This document shows, one piece after another, positions 37,101 to 46,960 of a stretch of 64,000 bases of DNA (its first letter is position 1; every line of letters begins with the position of its first letter). Origin of the DNA: Streptomyces sp. NBC_01275 (GTDB taxonomy: Bacteria > Actinomycetota > Actinomycetes > Streptomycetales > Streptomycetaceae); assembly GCF_026340655.1 (NCBI RefSeq), contig NZ_JAPEOZ010000001.1, forward strand, positions 5,828,001 to 5,892,000, given 5' to 3'. The notes under the pieces are model-generated. The model did no database searches, had not been told where the DNA came from, and saw nothing but the letters and a program-made list of their open reading frames with translations. Position numbers and translations under genes: made by a program.

Positions 37101-38441
37101 GTGGACACTCCGCGACTGGAGGAGGTGCGCCTGACCTCTTTCAAGAGCTTCACCGAACAGCGTCTGCCGCTCAACGACCTGACGGTGCTCATCGGCCGCA
37201 ACGGCAGCGGCAAGTCGAACGCCCTGGACGGACTGATGGTGCTGTCCCGGCTGGCGGCGCTGGGGGAGTCGCTGCGGGACGCTCTGGACGGTCCGCGCAG
37301 CGGTGGCGAAGAGCCGGTCCGAGGAGGTGCGGGGGGTTGCGCGCCACTGGGGGAGCTGTCGTTTCGGCTGGGCTGCCGGGTCCGGTCCGGGCAGGCCGTC
37401 TACGACCTCGATGTGGAGATCGCGACCTTCCCCGAGGTACGGGTGCTGCACGAGGAGCTGACGGCGGTCGAGGGCGTGCGCTACGCGGGCCGGCGACTGG
37501 GGGCAGGCCGCCCCCTGCTGGTCAGCGACCCGGCGGACGTCCGGCGAGGCGACCTCAACGTGCGGTGCTTCAACGGGCGGCGTGGCACGGACCCGGGCAT
37601 GCCGTTCTCCTCGGACCGCCTCCTGACGGGCCAGGTGCCGCTGCGCGTCCCGGTGACCACCGAGGCGAACAAACTGCTCCACGAGGCATCCCAGGACGTC
37701 CTCGGGGTCCTTCGCGAGGTCTTCATGCTGGATCCGGTCCCGCACCTGATGAGGCAGTACGTGAACTCCCGTGACGGGGAGCTCAGGCGCAGCGGCGACA
37801 ACCTCAGCGCGGCCGTCGTGGAGCTGATGAGAAAGGACCGGGCAGCCTTCACCCGGCTCACCCAGCTGGTGGCCGGCATGCCGGAGTACCCGGTGCGGGC
37901 GATCGGCTGGGTGGAGACAAGGTTCGGCGACGTGCAGCTCCTCCTGAAGGAGGCGGGCTATCACGGAGCGGAGCACGACGTCCCGGCGAGGCTCCTCAGC
38001 GACGGCATGCTCCGCTTCCTCGCCTTCGGCACGGCGCTGCTCAGCGCTCCGGACGCGGACGACGAGGCGCTCGGCTGGGCTCAGCGCCACCTGGTCATCG
38101 AGGAGATCGAGAACGGTCTCTACCCCACGCAGGCCGCCCGGGTGCTGCACCTGATGAAAGAGGAGTCGCAGCACCGCCGTATCGACGTCCTGTTCACCAC
38201 GCACAGCCCGGCCCTGCTCAACTCCCTCACCGCCGAGGACCACTCCGGCGTCGTCGTGTGCACCAGGGATCCGGAGTCGGGCGAGAGCAGGCTGACGCGG
38301 CTCACAGAACTGCCGGGCTATGTGGATCTTCTCGCCGCAGGCGATCTGGGGGACGCGGTGAGCAAAGGGCGGCTGCCCGACGCGCTGCGCCCCCGGGACA
38401 CGGGCGTGGACACCGTCGAGGACTTCCTGAGGAGCCTGTGA
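37101..38441 (+). CDS. AAA/ABC-type ATPase (AAA_21, RecF/OLD-like)
   Basis: 446 residues from GTG with GAGAGAGG upstream. LTSFKSFTEQRLPLNDLTVL leads to Walker A GRNGSGKS (residues 32-39). The signature-like RLLSDGMLRFLAFG, Walker B VIEEIENGLYP (about 331-341) and H-loop FTTHSPALLNSL follow. This is the single-chain ATPase type found in OLD-like and many anti-phage systems, with no fused TOPRIM or nuclease. Four bases downstream lies a PIN-like gene, so the pair is probably one functional unit: ATPase sensor plus nuclease effector. Confidence 0.88.
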   Translation: MDTPRLEEVRLTSFKSFTEQRLPLNDLTVLIGRNGSGKSNALDGLMVLSRLAALGESLRDALDGPRSGGEEPVRGGAGGCAPLGELSFRLGCRVRSGQAVYDLDVEIATFPEVRVLHEELTAVEGVRYAGRRLGAGRPLLVSDPADVRRGDLNVRCFNGRRGTDPGMPFSSDRLLTGQVPLRVPVTTEANKLLHEASQDVLGVLREVFMLDPVPHLMRQYVNSRDGELRRSGDNLSAAVVELMRKDRAAFTRLTQLVAGMPEYPVRAIGWVETRFGDVQLLLKEAGYHGAEHDVPARLLSDGMLRFLAFGTALLSAPDADDEALGWAQRHLVIEEIENGLYPTQAARVLHLMKEESQHRRIDVLFTTHSPALLNSLTAEDHSGVVVCTRDPESGESRLTRLTELPGYVDLLAAGDLGDAVSKGRLPDALRPRDTGVDTVEDFLRSL

Positions 38442-38445
38442 GCGC

Positions 38446-38952
38446 GTGAGCAAGCGGTCCGGTACCGGGTTCCAGCGGCCCGTCGTCGACTTTCTGGACA
38501 CGTCGGTCTTCGTCGAGATCCTCGACGTTCCCTACATGAACGACCACAGGTCGGACGTCCTGGCCGAGATGGACGCCCGCCTCCGGGCCGGAGTCAGCTT
38601 CGTCCTGCCCACCGCGACGGTGATCGAGACCGGCAACCACGTCTTCCAGGTCAAGGACGGCTGGGCCCGGCGACGCTGTGCGGACGTGTTCATGAAAACC
38701 CTGCGCAGGACCGCACAGGGCGAGGCTCCATGGCGGCTGCACGAGCGAACCTGGGACGGAGCGTTCCTCGCCTCCCTGTGCGACGGCGGCAGCACGGGCA
38801 TGGATCTGAGCGAGCACGCGGCGACCGGGCTGCTCGGCACCGGGGATCTCAGCATCGTCGCCGAGCGCGACCTCTACGCGTCCCGCGTCCAGGCCCGGGT
38901 ACGCGTCTGGACCCTGGAGCAGTCCATGGGCACCTGGGCCGACCCGGTCTGA
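38446..38952 (+). CDS. PIN-like nuclease, partner of the AAA ATPase
   Basis: 168 residues from GTG. VVDFLDTSVFVEILD places the first acidic residue at D18, VIETGNHVF gives E61, and GTGDLSIVAERDLYAS gives D134 (and D142): the order and spacing of the PIN nuclease active site. PIN enzymes cut RNA or, less often, DNA. Such an effector beside an OLD-like ATPase fits a toxin-like or abortive-infection module. The target is unknown. It is the last gene before the rpsJ promoter. Confidence 0.78.
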   Translation: MSKRSGTGFQRPVVDFLDTSVFVEILDVPYMNDHRSDVLAEMDARLRAGVSFVLPTATVIETGNHVFQVKDGWARRRCADVFMKTLRRTAQGEAPWRLHERTWDGAFLASLCDGGSTGMDLSEHAATGLLGTGDLSIVAERDLYASRVQARVRVWTLEQSMGTWADPV

Positions 38953-39384
38953 CCCGGCCCGATCCGTCGCGCGTTTGACCTACATCACTCTCGGGGTATT
39001 CTCTCCGGCTCGATTGGCGGACCCCCTGCCCCATATGGCAGACTAGCGGGGTTGCTCGGTCGAGTGTTGATGCTGCGCGCCTCCCGCCGGGAGGACCGGA
39101 AGCGAGTCCCACAGTACTCGTCGCCCTAACTGCCTGATGGCAGCGCTGGGGCGGACGTACGGGAATCTTTCGGGAAGTGTCAGTGCAGCGCCGACCAGGC
39201 ACCCGGTGGGCCTTTCGCTCCCGGCTTGCGGTTCCGGAAGGGCCGTGCTTACCCGGCAGGGATGTTCGAACAAGGGGCATCTGTGTCGGTGACAGCGCGA
39301 CACACCCGACCGCGTGGGTCGGAGAAGCGAGTGACGGAACACCCGGTTCCAGAGCGTTAAAAGAGACAGGACTACTGAGTAGCC
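38953..39384 (+). promoter_or_regulatory. rpsJ (S10 operon) control region
   Basis: 432 bases. TTGACC (38975-38980), 16 bases, then TATTCT (38997-39002) is a good promoter. Downstream the long leader (about 375 bases) carries small inverted repeats, for example around 39025-39045, and the 25-base element shared with rpsL at 39298-39322. No supported coding sequence was seen. The S10 operon leader is the expected place for autogenous control. Confidence 0.7.
39298..39322 (+). promoter_or_regulatory. rpsJ leader element, identical to one before rpsL
   Basis: 25 bases identical to 28561-28585, with a CCGACC/GGTCGG hairpin core. It starts 87 bases upstream of rpsJ. Flanking sequences differ, so the identity is selected rather than a recent duplication. 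Confidence 0.7.
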
Positions 39385-39693
39385 ATGGCGGGACAGAAGA
39401 TCCGCATCCGGCTCAAGGCCTACGACCACGAGGTCATCGACAGCTCGGCGAAGAAGATCGTCGAGACGGTGACCCGCACTGGTGCGTCGGTCGCGGGCCC
39501 GGTGCCGCTGCCCACTGAGAAGAACGTGTACTGCGTCATCAAGTCGCCGCACAAGTACAAGGACTCGCGCGAGCACTTCGAGATGCGCACGCACAAGCGC
39601 CTGATCGACATTCTCGACCCGACCCCCAAGACCGTTGACTCTCTGATGCGACTCGACCTCCCGGCCGGTGTCGACATCGAGATCAAGCTCTGA
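39385..39693 (+). CDS. rpsJ: 30S ribosomal protein S10
   Basis: 102 residues, standard length. S10 (NusE) is part of the 30S head and also an antitermination partner of NusB and Nus[37 protein letters not shown] and [16 protein letters not shown] are canonical. It is the first gene of the S10 operon, 17 bases before rplC. Confidence 0.99.
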   Translation: MAGQKIRIRLKAYDHEVIDSSAKKIVETVTRTGASVAGPVPLPTEKNVYCVIKSPHKYKDSREHFEMRTHKRLIDILDPTPKTVDSLMRLDLPAGVDIEIKL

Positions 39694-39710
39694 AGGCCGG
39701 TGATCTGAGA

Positions 39711-40355
39711 ATGGCTAAGCAGATCAAGGGCATCCTGGGCGAGAAGCTCGGCATGACGCAGGTGTGGGACGAGAACAACCGTGTTGTTCCGGTCACCGTC
39801 GTCAAGGCCAGCCCCAACGTCGTGACCCAGGTCCGTACGAACGACAGTGACGGCTACGAGTCGGTCCAGATCGCCTTCGGCGAGATCGACCCGCGCAAGG
39901 TGAACAAGCCCCTCAAGGGTCACTTCGCCAAGGCCGACGTCACCCCCCGTCGCCACCTCGTCGAGATCCGCACCGCGGACGCCTCCGAGTACACGCTGGG
40001 CCAGGAGATCACCGCTGAGGTGTTCGAGGCCGGCGTGAAGGTCGACGTGACCGGCAAGAGCAAGGGCAAGGGCTTCGCCGGTGTCATGAAGCGTCACAAC
40101 TTCAAGGGCCTCGGCGCCGGACACGGCACCCAGCGCAAGCACCGCTCTCCCGGTTCCATCGGTGGCTGCGCCACCCCGGGCCGCGTGTTCAAGGGCCTCC
40201 GCATGGCGGGTCGCATGGGCAACGAGCGTGTCACCACCCAGAACCTGACCGTCCACGCCGTTGACGCGGAGAAGGGTCTGCTGCTCATCAAGGGCGCTGT
40301 CCCCGGTCCGAACGGCGGCCTCGTCCTGGTCCGCACCGCGGCCAAGGGGGCCTGA
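39711..40355 (+). CDS. rplC: 50S ribosomal protein L3
   Basis: 214 residues. L3 binds 23S rRNA near the peptidyl-transferase centre. The extended loop [32 protein letters not shown] with [15 protein letters not shown] is typical. The start has a GATCTGAGA stretch rather than a strong Shine-Dalgarno. Second gene of the S10 operon. Confidence 0.99.
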   Translation: MAKQIKGILGEKLGMTQVWDENNRVVPVTVVKASPNVVTQVRTNDSDGYESVQIAFGEIDPRKVNKPLKGHFAKADVTPRRHLVEIRTADASEYTLGQEITAEVFEAGVKVDVTGKSKGKGFAGVMKRHNFKGLGAGHGTQRKHRSPGSIGGCATPGRVFKGLRMAGRMGNERVTTQNLTVHAVDAEKGLLLIKGAVPGPNGGLVLVRTAAKGA

Positions 40356-40362
40356 GGTACCG

Positions 40363-41019
40363 ATGAGCACTGTTGACATCCTTTCGCCTGCAGGCGAGAA
40401 GACCGGAAGCGTCGAGCTCCCCGCGGAGATCTTCGGCGTGGAGAAGATCAGCATCCCGCTGATCCACCAGGTCGTCGTCGCGCAGAACGCGGCTGCCCGC
40501 CAGGGCACGCACAAGACCAAGCGCCGCGGTGAAGTCCGCGGTGGCGGTAAGAAGCCTTACCGTCAGAAGGGCACCGGCCGCGCGCGCCAGGGCTCGACCC
40601 GCGCGCCGCAGTTCGCCGGCGGTGGCGTCGTCCACGGCCCGCAGCCGCGTGACTACTCCCAGCGGACCCCGAAGAAGATGAAGGCTGCCGCTCTGCGTCA
40701 CGCCCTCACCGACCGGGCCCGCCACAACCGCATTCACGTCGTCACCGGCGTGATCGAGGGCGAGGCTCCCTCCACGAAGGCCGCTCGGACGCTGTTCGGC
40801 AAGATCTCGGAGCGCAAGAACCTGCTCCTGGTCGTCGACCGCGCCGACGAGGCCGCGTGGCTGTCCGCCCGCAACCTGCCCCAGGTGCACATCCTGGAGC
40901 CGGGCCAGCTGAACACGTACGACGTGATCGTCTCGGACGACGTGGTCTTCACCCAGGCCGCTCTCGAGTCCTTCGTCGCCGGCCCGCAGGCCAACGACAC
41001 CGAAGGGAGTGACGCCTGA
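40363..41019 (+). CDS. rplD: 50S ribosomal protein L4
   Basis: 218 residues from ATG at 40363, 8 bases after rplC. The long loop with [20 protein letters not shown] lines the peptide exit tunnel, where macrolides bind. In E. coli L4 represses the S10 operon; whether it does so here is not shown. The stop overlaps the rplW start (TGATG). Confidence 0.99.
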   Translation: MSTVDILSPAGEKTGSVELPAEIFGVEKISIPLIHQVVVAQNAAARQGTHKTKRRGEVRGGGKKPYRQKGTGRARQGSTRAPQFAGGGVVHGPQPRDYSQRTPKKMKAAALRHALTDRARHNRIHVVTGVIEGEAPSTKAARTLFGKISERKNLLLVVDRADEAAWLSARNLPQVHILEPGQLNTYDVIVSDDVVFTQAALESFVAGPQANDTEGSDA

Positions 41020-41438
41020 TGGCTACGCGTCACCCGAGCATCGCCCCCAAGGCTGCGAAGGCCGCCAAGGCCGCGCGCGTCGCCAAGGCACGCCGCCACG
41101 CCGCCGAGGGCAAGAACACCGTCGTCACCGCGCCCAGCAAGGCGTACACGGACCCCCGTGACGTGCTGCTGAAGCCGGTCGTGTCGGAGAAGAGCTACGC
41201 GCTCCTCGACGAGAACAAGTACACGTTCATCGTCGACCCCACCGCGAACAAGACCCAGATCAAGCAGGCCGTCCAGGCGGTCTTCTCGGTCAAGGTCACC
41301 GGGGTCAACACGATCAACCGCCAGGGCAAGCGCAAGCGCACCAAGACCGGTTTCGGTCAGCGCGCGAGCACCAAGCGCGCGATCGTGACCCTCGCTGAGG
41401 GCGACCGTATCGACATCTTCGGCGGTCCGACCGCCTGA
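41019..41438 (+). CDS. rplW: 50S ribosomal protein L23
   Basis: 139 residues, longer than the ~100 of most bacteria because of a Lys/Ala-rich N-terminal extension ([21 protein letters not shown]). The core has [23 protein letters not shown] and [20 protein letters not shown]23 sits at the tunnel exit and docks trigger factor and SRP. Coupled to rplD. Confidence 0.98.
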   Translation: MATRHPSIAPKAAKAAKAARVAKARRHAAEGKNTVVTAPSKAYTDPRDVLLKPVVSEKSYALLDENKYTFIVDPTANKTQIKQAVQAVFSVKVTGVNTINRQGKRKRTKTGFGQRASTKRAIVTLAEGDRIDIFGGPTA

Positions 41439-41478
41439 CGGCGGTCCGGATCGTCCGATATCGGACGAGGACTGAGAA

Positions 41479-42315
41479 ATGGGAATCCGCAAGTACAAGC
41501 CGACTACGCCGGGCCGTCGTGGCTCCAGCGTCGCCGACTTCGTCGAGGTCACGCGGTCCACGCCGGAGAAGTCGCTGGTTCGCCCCCTGCACAGCAAGGG
41601 CGGCCGTAACAATTCCGGTCGTGTGACCGTTCGCCACCAGGGTGGCGGACACAAGCGCGCCTACCGCGTCATCGACTTCCGTCGCCATGACAAGGACGGC
41701 GTGCCGGCGAAGGTCGCGCACATCGAGTACGACCCCAACCGCACCGCGCGCATCGCGCTGCTGCACTACGCGGACGGCGAGAAGCGCTACATCCTCGCCC
41801 CGCGCAACCTGCAGCAGGGCGACCGCGTCGAGAACGGTCCCGGGGCCGACATCAAGCCGGGCAACAACCTGGCGCTCCGCAACATCCCGGTCGGTACCAC
41901 GATCCACGCGATCGAGATCCGTCCCGGTGGCGGCGCCAAGTTCGCCCGCTCCGCCGGCGCCTCGGTGCAGCTGCTGGCGAAGGAGGGCACGATGGCCCAC
42001 CTTCGTATGCCCTCCGGTGAGATCCGCCTGGTCGACCAGCGCTGCCGCGCCACGGTCGGCGAGGTCGGCAACGCCGAGCAGAGCAACATCAACTGGGGCA
42101 AGGCCGGCCGTAAGCGCTGGCTGGGCGTCCGCCCGACCGTCCGCGGTGTGGCGATGAACCCGGTTGACCACCCCCACGGTGGTGGTGAGGGCAAGACCTC
42201 CGGTGGTCGCCACCCGGTCAGCCCCTGGGGTCAGAAGGAGGGTCGTACTCGTTCGCCGAAGAAGGCTTCGAACAAGTACATCGTCCGCCGCCGCAAGACG
42301 AACAAGAAGCGCTAG
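41479..42315 (+). CDS. rplB: 50S ribosomal protein L2
   Basis: 278 residues. L2 is needed for subunit joining and peptidyl-transferase activity. [21 protein letters not shown] and the C-terminal [24 protein letters not shown] (with the conserved His) are present. Start follows GAGGACTGAGAA. Fifth gene of the S10 operon. Confidence 0.99.
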   Translation: MGIRKYKPTTPGRRGSSVADFVEVTRSTPEKSLVRPLHSKGGRNNSGRVTVRHQGGGHKRAYRVIDFRRHDKDGVPAKVAHIEYDPNRTARIALLHYADGEKRYILAPRNLQQGDRVENGPGADIKPGNNLALRNIPVGTTIHAIEIRPGGGAKFARSAGASVQLLAKEGTMAHLRMPSGEIRLVDQRCRATVGEVGNAEQSNINWGKAGRKRWLGVRPTVRGVAMNPVDHPHGGGEGKTSGGRHPVSPWGQKEGRTRSPKKASNKYIVRRRKTNKKR

Positions 42316-42327
42316 GAGCGGGTTTAG

Positions 42328-42609
42328 ATGCCGCGCAGTCTCAAGAAGGGGCCCTTCGTCGACGACCACCTCGTAAAGAAGGTGGACGCCCAGAACGAAG
42401 CCGGTTCCAAGAACGTCATCAAGACCTGGTCCCGTCGCTCGATGATCATCCCGGCCATGCTGGGCCACACGATCGCGGTGCACAACGGCAAGACCCACAT
42501 TCCGGTGTTTGTCACCGAGTCGATGGTCGGCCACAAGCTCGGCGAGTTCTCGCCGACGCGCACCTTCCGGGGTCACGTCAAGGACGACCGGAAGTCGAAG
42601 CGCCGCTAA
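42328..42609 (+). CDS. rpsS: 30S ribosomal protein S19
   Basis: 93 residues. It forms part of the 30S head with S13. [41 protein letters not shown] and [17 protein letters not shown] are standard. Located 12 bases after rplB. Confidence 0.99.
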   Translation: MPRSLKKGPFVDDHLVKKVDAQNEAGSKNVIKTWSRRSMIIPAMLGHTIAVHNGKTHIPVFVTESMVGHKLGEFSPTRTFRGHVKDDRKSKRR

Positions 42610-42650
42610 CGCGGGGTGGAATGACCATGACAGACACTGGAAGGACAACC

Positions 42651-42998
42651 ATGGAAGCCAGGGCCCAGGCGCGGTACATCCGCGTCACGCCCATGAAGGC
42701 CCGCCGCGTGGTGGACCTTATCCGTGGCATGGACGCCACGGAGGCTCAGGCGGTCCTGCGTTTCACCCCGCAGGCCGCGAGCGTGCCGGTCGGCAAGGTG
42801 CTGGACAGCGCCATCGCCAACGCCGCGCACAACTACGACCACACTGACGCCGACAGCCTCTTCATCTCCGAGGCGTACGTCGACGAGGGTCCGACCCTGA
42901 AGCGGTTCCGTCCGCGCGCCCAGGGCCGTGCCTACCGGATCCGCAAGCGGACCAGCCACATCACCGTGGTCGTCAGCAGCAAGGAAGGAACCCGGTAA
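42651..42998 (+). CDS. rplV: 50S ribosomal protein L22
   Basis: 115 residues from ATG at 42651, chosen because of GGAAGGAC 5-12 bases upstream and because the family begins [18 protein letters not shown]. An earlier in-frame ATG at 42621 would add ten residues. The hairpin loop ([21 protein letters not shown]) lines the exit tunnel and is a macrolide-resistance site. The stop overlaps rpsC (TAATG). Confidence 0.98.
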   Translation: MEARAQARYIRVTPMKARRVVDLIRGMDATEAQAVLRFTPQAASVPVGKVLDSAIANAAHNYDHTDADSLFISEAYVDEGPTLKRFRPRAQGRAYRIRKRTSHITVVVSSKEGTR

Positions 42999-43834
42999 TG
43001 GGCCAGAAGGTTAACCCGCATGGGTTCCGGCTCGGCATCACCACGGACTTCAAGTCCCGTTGGTACGCCGACAAGTCGTACAAGGAGTACGTCGGGGAAG
43101 ACGTCGCCATCCGTCGGATGATGACGTCCGGCATGGAGCGCGCCGGCATCTCGAAGGTGGAGATCGAGCGCACCCGTGACCGTGTCCGCGTCGACATCCA
43201 CACCGCCCGGCCGGGCATCGTCATCGGCCGTCGCGGCGCGGAGGCCGACCGCATCCGCGGCGACCTGGAGAAGCTGACCAAGAAGCAGGTCCAGCTGAAC
43301 ATCCTCGAGGTCAAGAACCCCGAGACCGATGCTCAGCTGGTTGCTCAGGCCGTGGCCGAGCAGCTCTCCTCCCGCGTCTCCTTCCGTCGCGCCATGCGTA
43401 AGAGCATGCAGTCGGCGATGAAGGCCGGCGCCAAGGGCATCAAGATCCAGTGCGGCGGTCGCCTCGGCGGCGCCGAGATGTCCCGCTCGGAGTTCTACCG
43501 CGAGGGCCGCGTGCCCCTGCACACGCTCCGCGCGAACGTGGACTACGGCTTCTTCGAGGCCAAGACGACCTTCGGCCGCATCGGCGTGAAGGTCTGGATC
43601 TACAAGGGCGATGTCAAGAACATCGCCGAGGTCCGCGCCGAGAACGCTGCTGCCCGCGCCGGCAACCGCCCGGCCCGTGGTGGCGGCGGCGCCGACCGCC
43701 CGGCCCGTGGTGGCCGTGGCGGCGAGCGCGGCGGTCGCGGTCGCAAGCCGCAGCAGGCTCCCGCCGCCGAGGCCCCCAAGGCCGAGGCTCCGGCGGCTGC
43801 CGCTCCGGCTGAGAGCACCGGAACGGAGGCCTGA
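42998..43834 (+). CDS. rpsC: 30S ribosomal protein S3
   Basis: 278 residues, with the KH domain ([22 protein letters not shown]) and the C-terminal S3 domain. S3 is at the mRNA entry channel. The last ~55 residues are an actinobacterial extension, first Arg/Gly-rich ([19 protein letters not shown]) then Ala/Pro/Glu-rich, absent from E. coli S3 (233 residues) and probably disordered. Confidence 0.99.
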   Translation: MGQKVNPHGFRLGITTDFKSRWYADKSYKEYVGEDVAIRRMMTSGMERAGISKVEIERTRDRVRVDIHTARPGIVIGRRGAEADRIRGDLEKLTKKQVQLNILEVKNPETDAQLVAQAVAEQLSSRVSFRRAMRKSMQSAMKAGAKGIKIQCGGRLGGAEMSRSEFYREGRVPLHTLRANVDYGFFEAKTTFGRIGVKVWIYKGDVKNIAEVRAENAAARAGNRPARGGGGADRPARGGRGGERGGRGRKPQQAPAAEAPKAEAPAAAAPAESTGTEA

Positions 43835-43839
43835 CCGAC

Positions 43840-44259
43840 ATGCTGATCCCCCGTAGGGTCAAGCACCGCAAGCAGCACCACCCGAAGCGCCGCGGTCAGG
43901 CCAAGGGCGGTACGACGGTCTCGTTCGGCGAGTACGGCATTCAGGCCCTCACGCCGGCGTACGTCACCAACCGCCAGATCGAGGCGGCCCGTATCGCGAT
44001 GACCCGCCACATCAAGCGTGGCGGCAAGGTCTGGATCAACATCTACCCGGACCGCCCGCTGACGAAGAAGCCTGCCGAGACCCGCATGGGTTCCGGTAAG
44101 GGTTCTCCCGAGTGGTGGATCGCGAACGTGCACCCGGGCCGGGTCATGTTCGAGCTGTCCTACCCCAACGAGAAGATCGCCCGTGAGGCCCTCACTCGCG
44201 CAGCCCACAAGCTGCCGATGAAGTGCCGGATCGTCAAGCGCGAGGCAGGTGAAGCGTGA
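43840..44259 (+). CDS. rplP: 50S ribosomal protein L16
   Basis: 139 residues. L16 organises the A-site side of the 50S central protuberance. [20 protein letters not shown] and [23 protein letters not shown] are typical. It overlaps rpmC by one base (TGATG context). Confidence 0.99.
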   Translation: MLIPRRVKHRKQHHPKRRGQAKGGTTVSFGEYGIQALTPAYVTNRQIEAARIAMTRHIKRGGKVWINIYPDRPLTKKPAETRMGSGKGSPEWWIANVHPGRVMFELSYPNEKIAREALTRAAHKLPMKCRIVKREAGEA

Positions 44260-44483
44260 TGTCGGCCGGTACCAAGGCGTCCGAGCTGCGCGAACTGGGT
44301 GACGAGGAGCTTCTCAACAAGCTCCGCGAAGCCAAGGAAGAGCTGTTCAACCTCCGCTTCCAGGCGGCGACGGGTCAGCTCGAGAACCACGGTCGGCTCA
44401 AGGCCGTCCGTAAGGACATCGCGCGGATCTACACCCTGATGCGTGAGCGCGAGCTGGGCATCGAGACGGTGGAGAGCGCCTGA
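44259..44483 (+). CDS. rpmC: 50S ribosomal protein L29
   Basis: 74 residues from ATG at 44259; a GTG 3 bases upstream is in frame but less likely. [27 protein letters not shown] is the L29 signature. It sits near the tunnel exit next to L23. Overlaps the rpsQ start (TGATG). Confidence 0.98.
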   Translation: MSAGTKASELRELGDEELLNKLREAKEELFNLRFQAATGQLENHGRLKAVRKDIARIYTLMRERELGIETVESA

Positions 44484-44773
44484 TGAGCGAGAGCAACGTG
44501 ACCGAGACTGAGAACACCGAGGCGCGCGGTTTCCGCAAGACCCGCGAGGGTCTCGTCGTCAGCGACAAGATGGACAAGACCGTCGTCGTCGCCGTCGAGG
44601 ACCGCGTGAAGCACGCGCTGTACGGCAAGGTCATCCGCCGTACGAACAAGCTCAAGGCTCACGACGAGCAGAACGCCGCGGGCGTCGGCGACCGCGTCCT
44701 CCTCATGGAGACGCGTCCGCTGTCTGCGACGAAGCGCTGGCGCGTCGTCGAGATCCTCGAGAAGGCCAAGTAA
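44483..44773 (+). CDS. rpsQ: 30S ribosomal protein S17
   Basis: 96 residues with a short acidic N-terminus ([15 protein letters not shown]). The core [33 protein letters not shown] and [20 protein letters not shown] is standard. It is a primary 16S rRNA-binding protein. Last gene of the S10 operon before the two-hairpin gap. Confidence 0.98.
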   Translation: MSESNVTETENTEARGFRKTREGLVVSDKMDKTVVVAVEDRVKHALYGKVIRRTNKLKAHDEQNAAGVGDRVLLMETRPLSATKRWRVVEILEKAK

Positions 44774-44776
44774 TTT

Positions 44777-44851
44777 CCTGCGGGACTAATCCCGCAGGTC
44801 AGTTCCGCCAGGCTCGGGGCGGGGTCGCCGTACACAGGAGACCCCGCCCCG
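44777..44851 (+). promoter_or_regulatory. two hairpins between rpsQ and rplN
   Basis: Hairpin 1: CCTGCGGGA-CTAA-TCCCGCAGG (44777-44798), starting 3 bases after the rpsQ stop. Hairpin 2: CGGGGCGGGGTC paired with GACCCCGCCCCG (44815-44851), loop 13 bases. They fill the 106-base boundary between the S10 and spc operons. Neither is followed by a U-run. They may be partial terminators, processing sites or an spc leader. Confidence 0.75.
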
Positions 44852-44879
44852 GGAACCGGCAGACAAACAGGAGATAGAC

Positions 44880-45248
44880 GTGATCCAGCAGGAGTCGCGA
44901 CTGCGTGTCGCCGACAACACTGGTGCGAAGGAAATCCTTTGCATCCGTGTGCTCGGTGGCTCCGGTCGCCGCTACGCGGGCATCGGTGACGTCATCGTCG
45001 CCACCGTCAAGGACGCGATCCCCGGCGGCAACGTGAAGAAGGGTGACGTCATCAAGGCGGTCATCGTTCGCACCGTCAAGGAGCGCCGCCGTCCGGACGG
45101 CTCGTACATCCGCTTCGACGAGAACGCCGCTGTCATTCTGAAGAACGACGGCGACCCTCGTGGCACCCGCATCTTCGGCCCGGTCGGCCGGGAGCTGCGC
45201 GAGAAGAAGTTCATGAAGATCATCTCGCTGGCTCCGGAGGTGCTGTAA
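44880..45248 (+). CDS. rplN: 50S ribosomal protein L14
   Basis: 122 residues from GTG with CAGGAGATAG upstream. [29 protein letters not shown] and the C-terminal [19 protein letters not shown] are canonical. It forms an intersubunit bridge and binds RsfS. First gene of the spc operon. Confidence 0.99.
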   Translation: MIQQESRLRVADNTGAKEILCIRVLGGSGRRYAGIGDVIVATVKDAIPGGNVKKGDVIKAVIVRTVKERRRPDGSYIRFDENAAVILKNDGDPRGTRIFGPVGRELREKKFMKIISLAPEVL

Positions 45249-45250
45249 GC

Positions 45251-45574
45251 ATGAAGATCAAGAAGGGCGACCTGGTCCAGGTCATCACCGGTAAGGACAA
45301 GGGCAAGCAGGGCAAGGTCATCGCGGCCTTCCCCCGTGAGGACCGTGTCCTGGTCGAGGGTGTCAACCGGGTCAAGAAGCACACCAAGGCCGGCCCCACC
45401 GCCAAGGGCTCGCAGGCCGGTGGCATCGTCACGACCGAGGCGCCGATCCACGTCTCCAACGTCCAGCTGGTCGTTGAGAAGGACGGCAACAAGGTCGTCA
45501 CGCGTGTCGGTTACCGCTTCGACGACGAGGGCAACAAGATCCGCGTTGCCAAGCGGACGGGTGAGGACATCTGA
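45251..45574 (+). CDS. rplX: 50S ribosomal protein L24
   Basis: 107 residues. The KOW motif is [24 protein letters not shown]24 is an assembly initiator of the 50S. It lies 2 bases after rplN and overlaps rplE by one base. Confidence 0.99.
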   Translation: MKIKKGDLVQVITGKDKGKQGKVIAAFPREDRVLVEGVNRVKKHTKAGPTAKGSQAGGIVTTEAPIHVSNVQLVVEKDGNKVVTRVGYRFDDEGNKIRVAKRTGEDI

Positions 45575-46131
45575 TGGCTACCACCACCACTCCGCGTCTC
45601 AAGACGAAGTACCGCGAGGAGATCGCGGGCAAGCTGCGTGAGGAGTTCTCCTACGAGAACGTCATGCAGATCCCCGGCCTCATCAAGATCGTGGTCAACA
45701 TGGGTGTGGGCGACGCCGCCCGCGACTCCAAGCTGATCGAGGGCGCCATCCGCGACCTCACCACGATCACCGGTCAGAAGCCGGCCGTCACCAAGGCCCG
45801 CAAGTCCATCGCGCAGTTCAAGCTGCGTGAGGGTCAGCCGATCGGTGCCCACGTCACGCTCCGTGGCGACCGCATGTGGGAGTTCCTGGACCGCACCCTG
45901 TCGCTCGCGCTCCCGCGCATCCGCGACTTCCGTGGTCTGTCTCCCAAGCAGTTCGACGGCCGTGGCAACTACACCTTCGGTCTCACCGAGCAGGTCATGT
46001 TCCACGAGATCGACCAGGACAAGATCGACCGCGTCCGGGGTATGGACATCACCGTGGTGACCACGGCGACCAACGACGCTGAGGGCCGTGCCCTTCTCCG
46101 TCACCTCGGCTTCCCCTTCAAGGAGGCGTAA
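45574..46131 (+). CDS. rplE: 50S ribosomal protein L5
   Basis: 185 residues. L5 binds 5S rRNA in the central protuberance. [43 protein letters not shown] and [21 protein letters not shown] are typical. Five bases before rpsN. Confidence 0.99.
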   Translation: MATTTTPRLKTKYREEIAGKLREEFSYENVMQIPGLIKIVVNMGVGDAARDSKLIEGAIRDLTTITGQKPAVTKARKSIAQFKLREGQPIGAHVTLRGDRMWEFLDRTLSLALPRIRDFRGLSPKQFDGRGNYTFGLTEQVMFHEIDQDKIDRVRGMDITVVTTATNDAEGRALLRHLGFPFKEA

Positions 46132-46136
46132 GCGAG

Positions 46137-46322
46137 ATGGCGAAGAAGGCTCTGATTGCCAAGGCTGCTCGTAAGCCCAAGTTCGGCGTCCGTGGCTACA
46201 CGCGCTGCCAGCGCTGCGGCCGTCCGCACTCCGTGTACCGCAAGTTCGGCCTCTGCCGCGTGTGCCTTCGTGAGATGGCTCACCGTGGCGAGCTGCCGGG
46301 CGTGACCAAGAGCTCCTGGTAA
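46137..46322 (+). CDS. rpsZ: 30S ribosomal protein S14, type Z (zinc form)
   Basis: 61 residues, the short zinc-binding form. Two CxxC pairs are present: [28 protein letters not shown]. Streptomyces usually has a second, zinc-free, zinc-repressed S14 elsewhere. This spc-linked copy is the housekeeping one. Confidence 0.98.
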   Translation: MAKKALIAKAARKPKFGVRGYTRCQRCGRPHSVYRKFGLCRVCLREMAHRGELPGVTKSSW

Positions 46323-46342
46323 ACCCCCTTTTTTAGGGGTTC
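46323..46342 (+). promoter_or_regulatory. short hairpin after rpsZ
   Basis: AACCCC pairs with GGGGTT round a T-rich loop (CTTTTTTA). The stem is only 6 bp. It opens the 215-base gap before rpsH, where a secondary promoter may lie. Weak terminator or processing site. Confidence 0.4.
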
Positions 46343-46537
46343 CAGAGGCTCTCGGTAAGCAATGGGCGTGTCAGGTGCCCTCCTCTCCATGGCTTAGGCT
46401 GGGAGGGTTGGGCGCCTGATGGTCGCCCGTACGACTTACTACGCCGTAGGTCCACCGCGCCGCACCCGTCCCGTCTCGGATCGGGGAGAGGGATGGCGCA
46501 CCAGGAAACCCCGGCGAGAGAGGCCACAGGCCAACTC

Positions 46538-46936
46538 ATGACCATGACTGATCCGATCGCAGACATGCTGACGCGTCTGCGGAACGCGAACTCGGCGTAC
46601 CACGATTCCGTGACGATGCCGGCGTCCAAGATCAAGTCTCACATCGCAGAGATCCTCCAGCAGGAGGGCTTCATCACGGGCTGGAAGGTCGAGGACGCCG
46701 AAGTCGGCAAGAACCTCGTCCTGGAGCTGAAGTTCGGCCCCAACCGTGAGCGCTCCATCGCGGGCATCAAGCGGATCTCCAAGCCCGGTCTCCGGGTTTA
46801 CGCGAAGTCCACCTCCCTGCCCAAGGTGCTGGGCGGCCTCGGCGTGGCGATCATCTCCACGTCGCACGGTCTCCTCACCGACAAGCAGGCCGGCAAGAAG
46901 GGCGTAGGCGGAGAAGTTCTCGCCTACGTCTGGTAG
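46538..46936 (+). CDS. rpsH: 30S ribosomal protein S8
   Basis: 132 residues from ATG at 46538, matching the usual [16 protein letters not shown] start. An in-frame ATG at 46493 would add 15 residues not expected in the family. [13 protein letters not shown] and [27 protein letters not shown] are canonical. In E. coli S8 represses the spc operon. Confidence 0.97.
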   Translation: MTMTDPIADMLTRLRNANSAYHDSVTMPASKIKSHIAEILQQEGFITGWKVEDAEVGKNLVLELKFGPNRERSIAGIKRISKPGLRVYAKSTSLPKVLGGLGVAIISTSHGLLTDKQAGKKGVGGEVLAYVW

Positions 46937-46960
46937 CGGAAGGGAACGGAGGAAACAGCT

